Of a DNA stretch of 64,000 nt, positions 1 through 7,867 are shown piece by piece. Origin of the DNA: Paenibacillus sp. HWE-109 (GTDB lineage Bacteria > Bacillota > Bacilli > Paenibacillales > NBRC-103111); NCBI RefSeq assembly GCF_022163125.1, contig NZ_CP091881.1:434001-498000 (forward strand), written 5' to 3'. The position numbers and the translations under genes are program-made. Numbering within the stretch: position 1 is the stretch's first letter; each line of letters opens with the position of its first letter. The notes beneath the pieces are model-generated. The model saw nothing but the letters and a program-made list of their open reading frames with translations, was not told where the DNA came from and did no database searches.

Positions 1-90
1 AAATAGACTGAAATTAGCCAGTCCTTACGAACTCTATGTTTGGGTACCATGTTCATAGACTAAAAGCGATATGCTTAGGAGGCTAACATC

Positions 91-864
91 ATGAAAAAAC
101 AACTTTTGACTCTTGCGCTTTTGCCTGCTCTCATTTTTGGCGCAGCTGCGATCCCAATGCCACAGCAAGCTTCGGCTGCTACAGCTCAAATTGTAAGCAG
201 TGTCAGCTTGCGTCAAAGCGCGGACGAGAATTCTACTCGGATCCGATACCTGAAGCAAGGTGAGCAAGTCACCATTTTATCTAAAGTAAACAGTTGGTGG
301 TATAAAGTTAAAGCATCGGACGGACGCGAAGGTTACATAAGTACGAGTTCCAAATACATACAAACATCGGGAGGATCATCCTCCGGAGGCAATACGAATG
401 GCGGAACGGAAAGCGGTTCAACTAGTGCAAAGGTACAGAAAATTATAGCCGCAGGCAAAAAGTACTTAGGCACACCGTATGAATACGGCTCAAGCCGCAA
501 TAATACAGCGACCTTCGACTGTTCCGATTTTGTTCGGCAAGCTTTCTTGGATGGAATTGGCGTAACGCTTCCAAGTGACTCCCGAGGTCAAGGCAGTTAT
601 GTGAAATCTCTGGGACATGCCAAAACGGACTGGCATGATCTGAAGGCGGGAGATTTGATGTTCTTCATGGATTATAAAGGGACAAGTAAATCCAACTACA
701 ATGGCATCAATAAATCTACGCAGAAAATTACACATGTTGCCATCTACTTGGGCAATGGCCAGATCTTGTCGACTTACTCCAAGGAAAGCGGCGGGGTACG
801 CATTGATTCCATTGCCAATAAGCATTGGGAGTACCGGTTCTTATTTGGGGGAAGCGCGCTCTAG
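91..864 (+). CDS. Secreted SH3-domain NlpC/P60 peptidoglycan hydrolase
   Basis: Predicted secreted gamma-D-glutamyl-diamino acid endopeptidase that cuts peptidoglycan stem peptides. The 257-aa product has a signal peptide (about residues 1-29, KK followed by a hydrophobic stretch and ending ASA), a bacterial SH3 domain (about 32-92, SLRQSADENS...GYIS), a Gly/Ser-rich linker (93-112) and a C-terminal NlpC/P60 domain. The catalytic Cys is C144 in FDCSDF and the catalytic His is H215 in THVAIYLG. ATG follows TTAGGAGG at good spacing, and a strong terminator lies just downstream. The SH3 domain is expected to bind cell wall. Function is inferred from domains; the exact cleavage site and physiological role (growth, separation or sporulation) cannot be read from the sequence. 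Confidence 0.9.
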   Translation: MKKQLLTLALLPALIFGAAAIPMPQQASAATAQIVSSVSLRQSADENSTRIRYLKQGEQVTILSKVNSWWYKVKASDGREGYISTSSKYIQTSGGSSSGGNTNGGTESGSTSAKVQKIIAAGKKYLGTPYEYGSSRNNTATFDCSDFVRQAFLDGIGVTLPSDSRGQGSYVKSLGHAKTDWHDLKAGDLMFFMDYKGTSKSNYNGINKSTQKITHVAIYLGNGQILSTYSKESGGVRIDSIANKHWEYRFLFGGSAL

Positions 865-906
865 GCGTTTGCTGAGGGAATTTCTATAGACGTTACGATA
901 ATAAAA

Positions 907-955
907 GAAGAGGCTTTCTCTAGGGTATTAACCTTTTGAGAAAAGCCTCTTTTTG
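907..955 (+). terminator. Terminator after the NlpC/P60 gene
   Basis: GC-containing stem AGAGGCTTTCTC / GAGAAAAGCCTCT followed by TTTTT. It lies between the stop of the NlpC/P60 gene and the 3' end of the convergent Nudix gene. Confidence 0.85.
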
Positions 956-969
956 CGTATTTTAAAATG

Positions 970-1479
970 CTAAGCCTGTAAAGGATCGATCAAAGGGTTC
1001 CAGTGAATCGTTGGCTCCTCTGTGCCTGCAATTACGCCGGCCGATCCGATCCATGGATGCGGTGTAAGGCCAACTGTGAAATAATGTTCTAGCAAACTGC
1101 GGAAGATGAAAGGGACAGGTCGATCCAAAACTTGATCCTTTGCGATCCAGTGTAGATCCCCTTCGTTCGTGACTATGCGTGGGCTGACATCGGTGGTTCC
1201 GATATAGAAAAATTGTTGCCGGACTTCTTGTCCATTTAAACGCAGCAGTATATACTGCAAGCGTAATCCTTGAATTTCGTCGTGCTCGATGCCAGTTTCT
1301 TCCCAAATTTCTCGTAAGCAGGCTTCGCGCGGGTTGTTTAATTCATTTGGTTCCAAATGACCGCCTACAGCAGCCCAAAGTCCCGGCGACACGGTACGTG
1401 ACAGGGATCGTTTCATCATCAGTAATTCGTTCCGGCTGTTCCATAAGAGAGCCGTTGAAATCATGCGCAATGTAATCAT
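970..1479 (-). CDS. Nudix hydrolase
   Basis: 169-aa Nudix-family protein, expected to hydrolyse a nucleoside-diphosphate-linked substrate using divalent metal. The Nudix box is visible from GGHLEPNE to REIWEETGI (about residues 39-65), but the stretch between its first Glu and the REIWEETG helix is 9 residues instead of the usual 7, so the catalytic loop is slightly longer than normal. The ATG at 1479 is preceded on the minus strand by AGAAGGGAA. The gene stands alone, convergent with the NlpC/P60 gene and divergent from the pheB operon. Substrate cannot be predicted from sequence. Confidence 0.85.
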   Translation of the reverse strand: MITLRMISTALLWNSRNELLMMKRSLSRTVSPGLWAAVGGHLEPNELNNPREACLREIWEETGIEHDEIQGLRLQYILLRLNGQEVRQQFFYIGTTDVSPRIVTNEGDLHWIAKDQVLDRPVPFIFRSLLEHYFTVGLTPHPWIGSAGVIAGTEEPTIHWNPLIDPLQA

Positions 1480-1569
1480 GGAAAGGTTCCCTTCTGATCT
1501 AGTAAACTCAGCTTATCATAGGTTGGAGCATAGCTGCAAAGAATGCAAGAATAAGAGGAGTGATGCCTA

Positions 1570-1634
1570 TTGCATCTGCTCGCTTGATTCGATATAATGT
1601 CCTCTATAGAGAAACAATGGTCTTTCTAGAGAGG
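1570..1634 (+). promoter_or_regulatory. Promoter and 5' inverted repeat of the pheB-hom-thrB-pheA operon
   Basis: TTGCAT (1570-1575), 17-bp spacer, TATAAT (1593-1598): a good sigma-A promoter. Directly after it, TCCTCTATAGA (from about 1599) and TCTAGAGAGGA (to 1634) form a near-perfect inverted repeat over the transcript start and leader, which could be an operator or a leader hairpin. The GTG start of pheB is 11 nt further on. Confidence 0.7.
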
Positions 1635-1645
1635 ACGGTAGCGCA

Positions 1646-2128
1646 GTGCCGGAAAGCAAAGAGTTTTTACAAACGATCAAGCACACCGGCCCTGAGAGGT
1701 ACTATTTAGTCCGGGAAGATATTTTGCCGGAAGGTGTGCTCAAGACGGCGCAGGCGAAGGAATTGCTGGCAAGAGGCGAAGTGAAGACGATTCATGAGGC
1801 TGTTGAACAAGTAGGACTCAGCCGGAGCGCATTCTATAAGTATAAGGATGGCATTCATCCTCTCAGCAAGCTGGAAAGAGAACGCATTATTACGATATCG
1901 ATGGATTTGGAGCATCGGTCCGGGATCCTGTCCCGCGTGCTGGCACTCATTGCTAATTTGGACGGAAATGTCCTGACAATTCATCAAACGATTCCTCTGC
2001 AAGGCATGGCGAATGTGGTTATTTCCGTAGAAACGTCTTCCATGGGGGAAGAAATTCGTCAAATTATGGATCGACTTCAGGCGCAGGATGGCGTCAAACG
2101 TGCTACTATTATCGGTCAGGGCAGCTGA
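1646..2128 (+). CDS. pheB: ACT-domain protein PheB (UPF0735 family)
   Basis: 160-aa protein with an N-terminal helical/HTH-like part (YYLVREDILPEGVLKTAQAKELL..., about 15-70, including VGLSRSAFYKY) and a C-terminal ACT domain (about 80-155, DLEHRSGILSRVLALIANL). It matches the PheB family of Firmicutes, which is linked to phenylalanine biosynthesis genes; ACT domains bind amino acids, so a regulatory role is inferred rather than proven. GTG start at 1646 preceded by GAGGACGG. It is the first gene of an operon with hom, thrB and pheA, whereas in B. subtilis pheB sits next to pheA only. Confidence 0.85.
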   Translation: MPESKEFLQTIKHTGPERYYLVREDILPEGVLKTAQAKELLARGEVKTIHEAVEQVGLSRSAFYKYKDGIHPLSKLERERIITISMDLEHRSGILSRVLALIANLDGNVLTIHQTIPLQGMANVVISVETSSMGEEIRQIMDRLQAQDGVKRATIIGQGS

Positions 2129-2157
2129 TCAGGAATATTAAACTGGAGGTAAATGAA

Positions 2158-3444
2158 ATGAAACCCATCAAGGTTGGATTACTCGGACTAGGAACAGTAG
2201 GAACAGGTGTTGTTCGTATTGTCGAAAAGCATCAGGAAGATTTACAGCGCCAAACGGGTTCTGTGATTGAAATTGCCAAAATTTTGGTGCAAGATAAATC
2301 GAAGCTCCGCAACATCAGCGTGGATGCAGATAAACTTACTGAAAACGTATGGGATGTCATCGGCGATAGTGAGATTGATATCGTTATTGAGGTTATGGGT
2401 GGCGTTGCTGCGACTAAGGATCACATTTTGACTGCACTAGGGAATGGCAAACATATCGTTACAGCTAACAAAGACCTTATGGCTATGCACGGTGCTGAAA
2501 TTTTGGCGAAAGCTGCTGAGCATGGCTGTGACGTATTCTATGAAGCCAGTGTTGCTGGTGGTATTCCAATTATCCGCGCGCTCGTAGAGGGTTTCTCATC
2601 CGACCGGATTACGAAGATTATGGGTATCGTGAACGGAACGACGAATTATATTTTAACAAAAATGAGCCAAGAAGGCGCGGCATATGCCGATGTTTTAAAA
2701 GAAGCGCAAGAGCTGGGCTATGCAGAAGCAGACCCGACTTCGGATGTTGAAGGTTTGGATGCGGCTCGCAAAATGACGATTCTTTCTACACTAGGTTTCC
2801 ATGCTAATGTTGCTTTGAGTGACGTTGAAGCCAAAGGGATTTCAAATGTAACGAAGGAAGATATTCAATACGGTAAAAAGTTAGGCTATGAAGTAAAACT
2901 TCTGGGCATCGCTGAAAACCATGATGGACATATTTCCGTAAGTGTACAGCCCACAATGGTCAAAAACTCCCATCCGCTAGCTTCCGTAAATGGCGTTTTC
3001 AATGCTGTTTATGTAACAGGTGAAGCCGTTGGAGAAACGATGTTTTATGGAGCCGGCGCGGGTGAATTGCCAACGGCAACTTCCGTCGTGGCTGACTTGG
3101 TCGCGGTTGTTCGCAACTTGAAGCTGGGCGTGAACGGACGTACGGTGCTTGCACCTTATAAAGAGAAGAAGCTCAAAACGGATGAGCAAATCGCGTCCAA
3201 AAACTTTATTCTTCTGCATGTAGAGGATAAAGCTGGCGTGTTAGCGCAAATTACTCAAATTTTTGCTCACCATGAAGTAAGCTTGGAATCCGTTTTTCAA
3301 CATCCGAATCAAAGTAATCCGAAAGCTGAAATCATCATTATCACGCATGATGCGAACCAAGCTAGCATGAAAAATGTGCTGCGACAATTTGAATCGATGG
3401 ATGTTATCCATGCCATCAAAAGTGTCTACCGCGTAGAAGGTTAA
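2158..3444 (+). CDS. hom: Homoserine dehydrogenase
   Basis: Converts L-aspartate-4-semialdehyde to L-homoserine with NAD(P)H, the branch point to threonine and methionine. The 428-aa protein has the N-terminal Rossmann motif GLGTVGTGVV (residues 10-19), the central catalytic domain with NGTTNYILT and GYAEADPTSDVEGLDAARK, and a C-terminal ACT domain (from about 350, LLHVEDKAGVLAQI) for feedback control. Length is typical for Gram-positive Hom. ATG preceded by GGAGGT. Second gene of the pheB-hom-thrB-pheA operon; thrC, which usually sits between hom and thrB in Bacillus, is absent here. Confidence 0.96.
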   Translation: MKPIKVGLLGLGTVGTGVVRIVEKHQEDLQRQTGSVIEIAKILVQDKSKLRNISVDADKLTENVWDVIGDSEIDIVIEVMGGVAATKDHILTALGNGKHIVTANKDLMAMHGAEILAKAAEHGCDVFYEASVAGGIPIIRALVEGFSSDRITKIMGIVNGTTNYILTKMSQEGAAYADVLKEAQELGYAEADPTSDVEGLDAARKMTILSTLGFHANVALSDVEAKGISNVTKEDIQYGKKLGYEVKLLGIAENHDGHISVSVQPTMVKNSHPLASVNGVFNAVYVTGEAVGETMFYGAGAGELPTATSVVADLVAVVRNLKLGVNGRTVLAPYKEKKLKTDEQIASKNFILLHVEDKAGVLAQITQIFAHHEVSLESVFQHPNQSNPKAEIIIITHDANQASMKNVLRQFESMDVIHAIKSVYRVEG

Positions 3445-3494
3445 TAGCAACGAAAGCTTACAGCTAAATTATTGAAAAGAGGCGCTATTTCGAA

Positions 3495-4472
3495 ATGAGT
3501 TATAAGGCAGTACAAAAGGTAAGAGTGAAGGTGCCGGCAAGTACGGCTAACTTAGGTCCTGGCTTTGACTCACTGGGGATGGCCCTGAATCTGTACGCCT
3601 GGATCGATCTCGCCATTTCGGATCAAACGACGATTCATTTAATCGGTGATCAGATGCATGGCATTCCAACGGACAAGTCCAATTTAATCTATAAAGTAGC
3701 CCAAATGGTTTTTGAAGAAGCGGGTGTATCACATCCTGAGCTAGAGATTACCATGTATAGTGATATCCCGCTGACACGCGGCTTAGGCAGCAGCGCTTCG
3801 GCTATCGTAGGCGCATTGGCAGGAGCCAATGCGCTGATCGGGAATAAGCTTACGCCTTATGCGTTGTTCCAACTGGCTAGCCGCCTCGAGAAGCATCCTG
3901 ATAATGTCGGAGCAAGTTTGTATGGCGGCATTGTCGTGGCTTTCTGGGATGGCGAGCGCGCTGAATCGATTCGTATCGAGCCAGATAGCAATCTGGAAGT
4001 ACTGGTAGCAATACCGGCCTTCCAGCTGTCTACTGAGAAGGCGCGAGGCGTCATGCCGAAGCAGGTGCCGATGAAGGATGCGGTGTACAACCTCAGCCAT
4101 TCATCACTGCTGGTTGCCGCGTTAAGCACCGGCAACTTGGGTATGATCCGTCATGCCATGAAGGATGCGCTGCACCAGCCCTACCGTGCTGCGCTCATTC
4201 CTGGCATGACGACCCTGCTCGAGCAAGCCGAGAATCACGGCGCGCTGGGGGTTGCCCTTAGCGGAGCAGGGCCGACGATGCTCGCTCTTGTGGACGCGCG
4301 CAGCGGTCAGAAGGCTGAGCTTGAGGGTTTCCTTAAAGATACCTTGGCGAGTGAAGGTATTGAGGCTCAAACGCTGTGGCTCAAGCCAAGCCAAGAAGGT
4401 GTTTCAGTTATCGAGCTTCTCGAAGGTGACGAAGATTTGCAGTCACTCGTTGAAAGCGAGGTTCTCGCATGA
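3495..4472 (+). CDS. thrB: Homoserine kinase
   Basis: ATP-dependent phosphorylation of L-homoserine, penultimate step to threonine. The 325-aa product is a GHMP kinase: motif 1 PASTANLGPGFDSLG (residues 14-28), the ATP-binding loop PLTRGLGSSAS (about 94-104), and motif 3 GVALSGAGPTMLAL. ATG at 3495 after GAGGCG. Its stop overlaps the start of pheA by 4 nt (ATGA), implying translational coupling between the threonine and phenylalanine branches. The 3' third (about 4090-4380) is visibly more GC-rich than the surrounding DNA. Confidence 0.95.
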   Translation: MSYKAVQKVRVKVPASTANLGPGFDSLGMALNLYAWIDLAISDQTTIHLIGDQMHGIPTDKSNLIYKVAQMVFEEAGVSHPELEITMYSDIPLTRGLGSSASAIVGALAGANALIGNKLTPYALFQLASRLEKHPDNVGASLYGGIVVAFWDGERAESIRIEPDSNLEVLVAIPAFQLSTEKARGVMPKQVPMKDAVYNLSHSSLLVAALSTGNLGMIRHAMKDALHQPYRAALIPGMTTLLEQAENHGALGVALSGAGPTMLALVDARSGQKAELEGFLKDTLASEGIEAQTLWLKPSQEGVSVIELLEGDEDLQSLVESEVLA

Positions 4473-5332
4473 AGAAAGTGGCTATTCTAGGGCCGAGTAC
4501 CTTCTCGGAAGAAGCAACCCGTCATTTCTTGAAAGATGATTTTATTTATGTATCCTATAAATTGATTTCTGAAGTTTTTAATGCGACGGTAGCGGGGGAA
4601 ACGGATCTCAGTGTGATTCCGATTGAGAACACTTTGGAAGGTTCGGTACATTTGCATGTTGACTGGCTGGTGCATGAGGTGGATTTACCGATACGCGCGG
4701 AGTGGGTATTCCCCATTGATATGAATCTGATTGGTTTTGCCAATAAGGAAGGCCAAGATGAGGGATCGAATCCGTATCAGCATATTCGTAAGGTGTTGTC
4801 TCATCATGTCGTACCTGCGCAGTGCAGTCGATTTATGAAGAAATATTTGAGCGGAGCCGAGTTTGAGCAGGTGAGTTCTACAGCTGAAGGGGTAAGGCTT
4901 GTGTCCGCTTTGCAGGACCCTGCGGTCGCTGCGATCGGAACGGCGATTGCTTCAACCAATTATGGCGTACCCATGCTGGAGAAGGAAATACAGGACCATA
5001 AAGACAATATGACTCGCTTTCTATTGGTAGGCAAAGAGGCTCCTGAGCTTCCGACATCGGCAGATAGGAAAACTACGATATTGGTGACGCTGCCTGAAGA
5101 CTACCCGGGAGCTCTTCATCAAGTGCTGTCCGCGTTTGCTTGGCGCCGAATCAATCTGTCCAAGATTGAATCCAAGCCGACAAAGAAGAAATTAGGCACT
5201 TACTACTTTTATATCGACATCGCAGATTCATTGGATTCCGTGCTGCTGCCATCAGCGATTCAAGAAATTGAAGCCATTGGTTGTCAGGTCCGAATTTTGG
5301 GCAGTTACCCAAGCTACTCGTATATAAGTTGA
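4469..5332 (+). CDS. pheA: Prephenate dehydratase
   Basis: Decarboxylating dehydration of prephenate to phenylpyruvate in phenylalanine synthesis. 287 aa: N-terminal periplasmic-binding-protein-like catalytic region starting VAILGPSTFSEEA, the catalytic Thr-Arg-Phe motif in NMTRFLLVG (about residue 180), and a C-terminal ACT domain with GALHQVLSAF and IESKP, which form the phenylalanine-binding site in this family. ATG overlaps thrB by 4 nt. A strong terminator follows, so this is the last gene of the operon. It is a monofunctional enzyme without a chorismate mutase domain. Confidence 0.95.
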   Translation: MKKVAILGPSTFSEEATRHFLKDDFIYVSYKLISEVFNATVAGETDLSVIPIENTLEGSVHLHVDWLVHEVDLPIRAEWVFPIDMNLIGFANKEGQDEGSNPYQHIRKVLSHHVVPAQCSRFMKKYLSGAEFEQVSSTAEGVRLVSALQDPAVAAIGTAIASTNYGVPMLEKEIQDHKDNMTRFLLVGKEAPELPTSADRKTTILVTLPEDYPGALHQVLSAFAWRRINLSKIESKPTKKKLGTYYFYIDIADSLDSVLLPSAIQEIEAIGCQVRILGSYPSYSYIS

Positions 5333-5340
5333 TTCATCTA

Positions 5341-5374
5341 TTCCCATGCGTTATAAGCGCATGGGAATTTTTTT
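5341..5374 (+). terminator. Terminator of the pheB-hom-thrB-pheA operon
   Basis: Perfect 10-bp stem TTCCCATGCG / CGCATGGGAA with a 7-nt loop, followed by seven T. Confidence 0.93.
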
Positions 5375-5525
5375 GTCCAAAAGGGGCAAAAGCCTAGGAA
5401 CGTGCATAAACTGTAATATCAATGTGAATAAGCATAAGACGCACGCAGCAGGTTTGGTGAGGAGTCTTGAAGATTATGCTTACGAAGCCAGTTTTTCTGA
5501 CGAAAAACTCAAAGGAGGTATGGTG

Positions 5526-6815
5526 TTGAAAATCCATATTGTCAAAAAGGGAGACTCCCTGTACGAGCTTGCAACCAAGTATCACACCACGCTGGACCAG
5601 ATTATCGCACTCAATCCGCAGTTGGCAGACCCGAATCATCTTGACATTGGGATGAAGGTGAAGATACCTTCGAAACCGAGTCATATTGCGCCGCCTGAGG
5701 AGTATGCGTATAAGCATGTCGTGGCGCAGGGAGATAGCTTATGGAAATTGGGCAAAGCGTGGGATGTACCGCTGCAGGCGATGATTCAAGCGAATCCACA
5801 GCTTAAGAATCCCAATGTACTTATGACAGGGGAAATCGTTTATGTTCCCAAAGCCAATCATCAACATCATCAGGGTCAAGAGCATGCGGAAATTAAGCCT
5901 ATAAATTCTGCGAAGCCTTCGACCATGCCATTCGAAGAAATGCCGAATTTACAGCCTTGGCCGAGTGTGGATACAAGCGGGCAGCAGGCAGCCCCGCCAG
6001 TTGCTCAAATGCCTGAACCTGCAATAGTGCCAGCGCCGGAAGTGGAAGAAGCCCCTGTTGCAGAACAACCAATTGCGGCTGCACCAATAGCATCGGTTCC
6101 GGTGATACCACAACCTGAACCTGGTGTTACCGGTTTGGAAAGTCCGTATGAGCAAGCGGTTCATCCTTTTCACCAATTTCATATTAAGGCAACAGAAGTA
6201 TTCGCGCAGCCCGCCAATGAGCAGCCGGAAGCTGCGACTTATCCAGCTTTTTCATCGTATCAGCAGGCTCCGTGGGAGCAGCATCCATATGGAGGGATGC
6301 CGCAAGCCAATCTTGCCAGCGAAGAAGGATGCGGTTGTGGCGGTCCTTCGATGATGGAACAGCCTTGGTCAGCCTACCCGGCAGGTTATCCAACCGGTTC
6401 CGTAGGAATGCCATGGGACGGCTACCAACAAGGTTTGCCGACGATTCCTGGTCTGTATCCTCCACTGGCATCGCCTTACGACATGCATCACGCTCAAGCG
6501 AGCCATAACCCTTATGGCTATGCGGAAGATCCATACGGGATCCCTTTTGCCGGTGCGCACTATCAGGCTCCTTATGAGGCTCCTATGATGCCGCAAGTCC
6601 ATACACATGAATTAGCCAAAGAAAAGGATACGGAAGAAGTGGTCGAAATTGACATCCGTTCGGAGAAGCCGGCAAAATCCAAAAGCAGCAGATCCACCAA
6701 AAAAGTGAGACTATCAGGCAACTCAGCTTTGAATGCCTTCTTGAGACGTCAACAGAGAGCTGTTGACAGGCAGGAACAGGATTCCAAACCTGTTGGACCT
6801 TGGATTAATTACTGA
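5526..6815 (+). CDS. safA: SafA-like spore coat morphogenetic protein with two LysM domains
   Basis: Likely organiser of inner spore coat assembly at the cortex-coat interface, by analogy with SafA. About 429 aa: two N-terminal LysM domains (about 3-48, IHIVKKGDSLYELATKY; and 58-104, KHVVAQGDSLWKLGKAW) that should bind cortex peptidoglycan, then a long Pro/Gln/Ala/Tyr-rich low-complexity region with a GCGCGG cysteine patch, ending in a basic tail. B. subtilis SafA has one LysM, so the doubled LysM is a difference. The TTG at 5526 is chosen because AAAGGAGG ends 7 nt before it and the product then begins MKIHIV like SafA; the ATG at 5520 touches the ribosome binding site, and an upstream in-frame ATG lies inside the pheA terminator. 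Confidence 0.8.
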   Translation: MKIHIVKKGDSLYELATKYHTTLDQIIALNPQLADPNHLDIGMKVKIPSKPSHIAPPEEYAYKHVVAQGDSLWKLGKAWDVPLQAMIQANPQLKNPNVLMTGEIVYVPKANHQHHQGQEHAEIKPINSAKPSTMPFEEMPNLQPWPSVDTSGQQAAPPVAQMPEPAIVPAPEVEEAPVAEQPIAAAPIASVPVIPQPEPGVTGLESPYEQAVHPFHQFHIKATEVFAQPANEQPEAATYPAFSSYQQAPWEQHPYGGMPQANLASEEGCGCGGPSMMEQPWSAYPAGYPTGSVGMPWDGYQQGLPTIPGLYPPLASPYDMHHAQASHNPYGYAEDPYGIPFAGAHYQAPYEAPMMPQVHTHELAKEKDTEEVVEIDIRSEKPAKSKSSRSTKKVRLSGNSALNAFLRRQQRAVDRQEQDSKPVGPWINY

Positions 6816-6822
6816 GCGAATA

Positions 6823-6866
6823 AAAAGCCTCCTAACCACGGCTGTGGGTTAGGAGGCTTCTTGTTT
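6823..6866. terminator. Bidirectional terminator between safA and the ECF sigma gene
   Basis: Stem AAGCCTCCTAACC / GGTTAGGAGGCTT with an A-rich left flank and a T-rich right flank, able to end both the plus-strand safA and the minus-strand sigma transcripts. Confidence 0.85.
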
Positions 6867-6876
6867 ATGTCCAGTC

Positions 6877-7488
6877 TTAGGCAATCATGCCGATTGTAAA
6901 AAACACCATTAATCCAACGACGAAATTCATGCCCCATTTCTTGCGGAGCAGCTCACGTCCGCGATGCAAGCGGGTTTTCACCGTTGTGATGGGCAAATTC
7001 AGCTTTGCACTGATTTCTTGCAGTGACAGCTCTTCGAGATAGTAAAGTGTGATGACACTTTTGTATTTATCGGCTAATTTATTAATCGACGTATGCACGT
7101 GATCCTGAATCTCGGTTTGCAGCACGGCATGCTCTGGAGATTGGTCTTGACTGGCCAGCTTGCTGTAGTAGCTGTAGTCATCGTCATGATCATTAAGCTC
7201 GGCGTCAAGGGATTGCACAGGTCTTTTTTTGCGGAGCAAATCAATAGCCACATTTTTGCCGATGCGATAAATCCATGTAGAAAAATTCTGGCTTTCATCA
7301 TAATGATTTAAGTTCAGATAGACACGGATAAATGTTTCTTGGACAATGTCCTCCGAATCTGGTCGATTGTGCAGCATTCGGAAAGCCAGCTTTTGTATTT
7401 TGTTGCGGTACAGCTCGACTAATTCCACGAAAGCGTTGCGATCGCCGCGTCTGGATAATTGGATCAATTGCAGTTCTGCCACATTCAT
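6877..7488 (-). CDS. ECF sigma factor, SigW-like, with hydrophobic C-terminal tail
   Basis: 203-aa extracytoplasmic-function sigma factor. Region 2 (about 18-90: DSEDIVQETFIRVY, FSTWIYRIGKNVAIDLLRKKRP) and region 4 (about 133-184: LSLQEISAKLNLPITTVKTRLHRGRELLRK) are complete and most like SigW of B. subtilis by eye. No anti-sigma gene follows: the gene is convergent with safA and its 3' end is at the terminator. The last 16 residues (about 188-203, from NFVVGL) are strongly hydrophobic, which is unusual for a sigma factor and could be a membrane or protein contact. The ATG is preceded by AAGGAGGGG, and directly before that by an 18-nt hairpin also found in front of other genes here. Confidence 0.85.
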   Translation of the reverse strand: MNVAELQLIQLSRRGDRNAFVELVELYRNKIQKLAFRMLHNRPDSEDIVQETFIRVYLNLNHYDESQNFSTWIYRIGKNVAIDLLRKKRPVQSLDAELNDHDDDYSYYSKLASQDQSPEHAVLQTEIQDHVHTSINKLADKYKSVITLYYLEELSLQEISAKLNLPITTVKTRLHRGRELLRKKWGMNFVVGLMVFFTIGMIA

Positions 7489-7495
7489 GATGGTT

Positions 7496-7524
7496 CCCCT
7501 CCTTAGAGTTTTCGTAAGAAAACT
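7496..7524 (-). promoter_or_regulatory. Hairpin abutting the Shine-Dalgarno sequence (ECF sigma gene)
   Basis: On the minus strand AGTTTTC-TTAC-GAAAACT followed at once by CTAAGGAGGGG. The stem is 7 bp with a 4-nt loop. Related elements precede ruvB, the HxlR gene and mltG in this window. Function unknown; mRNA stabilisation or control of ribosome access are possibilities. Confidence 0.7.
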
Positions 7525-7615
7525 GGCTTCGAAAGCATAAGATTTAGTAATTTTTTCCTAATTCCATTTATATCGTTTTTCCTGAATAAGTATGAGATTA
7601 TTTCATCTACTTCTG

Positions 7616-7643
7616 ACTATATCATTTCTGTGGCTACAGTCAA
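7616..7643 (-). promoter_or_regulatory. Promoter of the ECF sigma gene
   Basis: Minus strand TTGACT (7643-7638), 16-bp spacer, TATAGT (7621-7616): a sigma-A type promoter giving a leader of about 120 nt that contains the hairpin. No clear ECF-type autoregulatory promoter (TGAAAC/CGTA at proper spacing) was found here. Confidence 0.55.
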
Positions 7644-7651
7644 ATTGTAAG

Positions 7652-7867
7652 CTATTGAGAGCTGATTTTATACCCATTTGTGACAGAATTTATGGAGGTT
7701 TGGTTACTTTTTTGACTAGGTGAAGGATGTGAGGCTGATGTTGAACGTGGTGTGGTCACAGATGACCTGCTTTTTTGTACTTCATTCCAAATGGCGACTG
7801 ACCCCCATAACAGGACAACTCCTATGATTAGGAGTGTTGTACGTTTGATCCGTTTTTTACCTTTCAT
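7652..7867 (-). CDS. Small single-pass membrane protein, unknown function
   Basis: 71-aa protein: basic N-terminus (KGKKRIKR), one transmembrane segment (about 10-29, TTLLIIGVVLLWGSVAIW) and a Ser/Thr/Pro-rich tail predicted to lie outside the cell. No recognised domain. The start is the ATG at 7867 with GGTGAG 7 nt upstream; an in-frame GTG at 7879 is less likely. It is divergent from bofC and upstream of, and in the same direction as, the ECF sigma gene, but a separate promoter lies between them. A 14-codon reading frame with its own ribosome binding site (7901-7857) overlaps its start. Confidence 0.5.
   Translation of the reverse strand: MKGKKRIKRTTLLIIGVVLLWGSVAIWNEVQKSRSSVTTPRSTSASHPSPSQKSNQTSINSVTNGYKISSQ

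Noticed and set aside
1..90. Possible c-di-AMP (ydaO) riboswitch before the NlpC/P60 gene
   Set aside because: Cell wall hydrolases often carry one, but only 90 nt are visible and none of the conserved motifs could be recognised.
5375..5511. Sigma-E or sigma-K promoter for the safA-like gene
   Set aside because: CATAAACT and CATAAGAC resemble -10 elements, but no matching -35 was found at the required distance.
6369..6608. Minus-strand open frames within the safA-like gene
   Set aside because: Complementary shadows of a Pro/Gln/Tyr-rich coding sequence; none has a ribosome binding site.
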